Below are positions 62,826 to 64,000 of a stretch of DNA of 64,000 bases, one piece after another. The notes beneath the pieces were generated by a model that was not told the origin of the DNA, made no database searches, and saw only the letters and a program-made list of their open reading frames with translations. The translations under genes and the position numbers were made by a program. Where the stretch lies: assembly GCF_900111995.1 (NCBI RefSeq), contig NZ_FOKF01000017.1:46965-110964 (forward strand). Reading direction: 5' to 3'. The DNA comes from Collimonas sp. OK607. GTDB lineage: Bacteria; Pseudomonadota; Gammaproteobacteria; Burkholderiales; Burkholderiaceae_D. How positions within the stretch are numbered: the first letter of the stretch is position 1; each line of letters starts with the position of its first letter.

Positions 62826-63226
62826 CGGTAGCTGAAACGGGTGCTACTCCGTGGATGCATGCCGGGGGCGGCCCGGCAGCCGCATACTTTCTTTGCTTCG
62901 CCAAAGAAAGTACGCAAAGAAAGGCGACCGCAAAGCCACTGCCTTCCCTTCGGTCAGGTCCCCAAATCTATGGTCACCCCGATTTTTGCAAGGCTAATTT
63001 CTGATGTCGTAGTTGGCTTGCTTAAATCTATCCGGAGTCGCTGTGGAAAACATCTTCCCGCTCCACGATGAGAGTCGCGCCTGACAGTTCCAAAAAATGT
63101 GGTCGGCTTTGATTCCAGCCTATTTGGGGATCGGATTTTTTGTCAGGCCTCTGTGCCGTTACGTCATCAAATTTCAGCGTTCGCAAAACCAGTTGGGTAA
63201 GTCGGTAAATCAATCGTGCAAAGCAA
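62826..63226. other. Region between the kinase gene and the IS110 transposase
   Basis: 401 bp without a gene. A perfect 11-bp palindrome, TACTTTCTTTG/CAAAGAAAGTA (62885-62895 and 62902-62912), lies in a GC-rich context of a widespread type. From about 63010 on the DNA probably belongs to the IS110 element and may encode its guide RNA on the minus strand. Confidence 0.5.
62885..62912. repeat. REP-like palindrome
   Basis: Two 11-bp arms (TACTTTCTTTG and its complement) are separated by CTTCGC, followed by another GCAAAGAAAGGCG copy of the core. I recall similar CTTTCTTTG...CAAAGAAAG palindromes as frequent in Burkholderiales genomes. Confidence 0.6.
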
Positions 63227-64000
63227 TCAGACAGACAGTGGCATTGCTTTCACTTCAAACACCTTGCTTCGGGCAACAATGGCCCACGCAATTCTTGCCA
63301 ATTTATTCGCGAGCGCACAGGCAACCACATTTGGGTGTCGCCGTGCCAACATGTTCCGTATCCATTGTCCAAGCTGATCTTTGCGGTTTTCTACATGTAC
63401 CATGATGGCGCGCGCACCTTGCACCAGCAGTCGGCGGATATGTTTATCGCCCCGCTTGCTGATGCCGAGCAAATTGGCTCTACCGCCCGTGCTGTACTGT
63501 CGTGGAACGAGTCCGATCGATGCCGCAAAATCGCGACTACAGCCGTATTGCTTGCCGTCGCCCATCTCGGCCGTCAGTACACTGGCCGTAATGGGACCAA
63601 TGCCTGGAATCGTCAGTAACCGTTGTCCGATGTCGTCATCGGCTAATTGCTGGCGTAATTCTTTCTCGATTTCACAGACTTGTTCATCAAGATACTTGTA
63701 GTGGGCATGCAATCGTTCTAGCACAGCAACCAGCCTGGGTGGTAGTGTATGTTCAGCCAAGGTCGCCGGCAAACGCTTGATGACAGCCTGTCCAATCGGA
63801 AGGCTGATGCCGAACTCAAGTAAAAATCCGTGGATTTGATTGATCGTGCCGGTACGATCTTTGACCAGCGCTTCGCGTACTCGATGCAAGGCCGACAGCG
63901 TTTGCTGTGATTCTGTCTTGGGTGTGACAAACCGCATTGACGGCCGTGAGGCCGCTTCGCAGATCGCTTCGGCATCGACAAAATCGTTCTTGTTGCTCTT
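63227..64000 (-). CDS. IS110 family transposase, cut by the window edge
   Basis: The frame stays open to the right edge, so only the C-terminal ~257 residues are seen; the N-terminal Asp motif is outside. KSNKNDFVDAEAICEA, IPGIGPITASVLTAEMGD, IGLVPRQYSTGGRANLLGIS and KRGDKHIRRLLVQGARAIM show an IS110/IS1111 transposase. It is a different lineage from the element at 7883-9244 but clearly related. No frameshift is seen. Its terminal repeat could not be located. Confidence 0.93.
   Translation of the reverse strand, partial: KSNKNDFVDAEAICEAASRPSMRFVTPKTESQQTLSALHRVREALVKDRTGTINQIHGFLLEFGISLPIGQAVIKRLPATLAEHTLPPRLVAVLERLHAHYKYLDEQVCEIEKELRQQLADDDIGQRLLTIPGIGPITASVLTAEMGDGKQYGCSRDFAASIGLVPRQYSTGGRANLLGISKRGDKHIRRLLVQGARAIMVHVENRKDQLGQWIRNMLARRHPNVVACALANKLARIAWAIVARSKVFEVKAMPLSV

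Noticed and set aside
1..64000. tRNA, rRNA and replication origin
   Set aside because: No cloverleaf with CCA/GTTCNA arms, no rRNA-like stretch and no DnaA-box cluster was recognised by eye; a tRNAscan or Rfam scan would settle it.

Overview
The window looks like chromosome of a Gram-negative betaproteobacterium of the order Burkholderiales, most likely family Oxalobacteraceae (Collimonas/Herbaspirillum-like). This is inferred from protein style, moderately high GC, and the presence of DUF3563, DUF3579, a CobD/CbiB-like protein beside rpsP-rimM-trmD-rplS, paired TamA/TamB, and an MdtABC-type RND pump with its own outer-membrane channel. No tRNA, rRNA, CRISPR array, prophage or replication origin was seen.

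Layout. 1-5.5 kb is housekeeping/regulatory: the end of a GNAT acetyltransferase, a YqjI-like PadR repressor with a visible operator, exonuclease I, small DUF proteins and a uracil/xanthine permease. 5.5-11.3 kb is accessory: it opens with a REP/MITE-like inverted repeat, then carries a VOC protein, a SnoaL-like protein, DUF3297, an exported hypothetical, a complete IS1111-group IS110 element with a candidate bridge RNA, and a chimeric ORF in which the first ~36 codons of a glycosyltransferase gene run into a 5'-truncated IS1182 transposase, next to its TetR regulator and a paired operator. 11.3-25.1 kb holds DUF1993, a SHOCT protein behind an in-frame triplicated 15-bp repeat, glnS, an overlapping 2TM-LytS-LytR operon, ugpQ, a small Asr-like exported protein, alaS, a NUDIX enzyme, a rhomboid protease and a convergent membrane protein.

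25.3-38.4 kb carries tusA, etfBA with a LiuR-like palindrome upstream, an acyl-CoA dehydrogenase that can pass electrons to that ETF, a TM2 protein, the rpsP-rimM-trmD-rplS translation operon, nudL, a CobD/CbiB-like protein, DUF3579 and a CHASE-PAS-GGDEF-EAL c-di-GMP protein. 38.5-49.9 kb carries fumC, the tamA-tamB outer-membrane assembly pair, an MFS exporter, a PabB-PabC fusion for p-aminobenzoate and a half-size EamA transporter.

50-62.8 kb is an envelope-defence cluster: mdtA-mdtB-mdtC-outer-membrane channel, a Spy/CpxP-like periplasmic protein and, divergent from it, an OmpR-type response regulator and its histidine kinase. This resembles the E. coli BaeSR regulon (spy, mdtABC), but gathered in one place. 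The right edge is a second IS110-family transposase that runs out of the window.

Three copies of a dispersed GTGGGCAC-type palindromic repeat (22.0, 34.9 and 49.9 kb) and several other palindromes sit between genes. I found no clearly new multi-gene system. The best leads are the glycosyltransferase-IS1182 chimera, the putative IS1111 bridge RNA, the pump/Spy/two-component cluster, and the operator and repeat structures.
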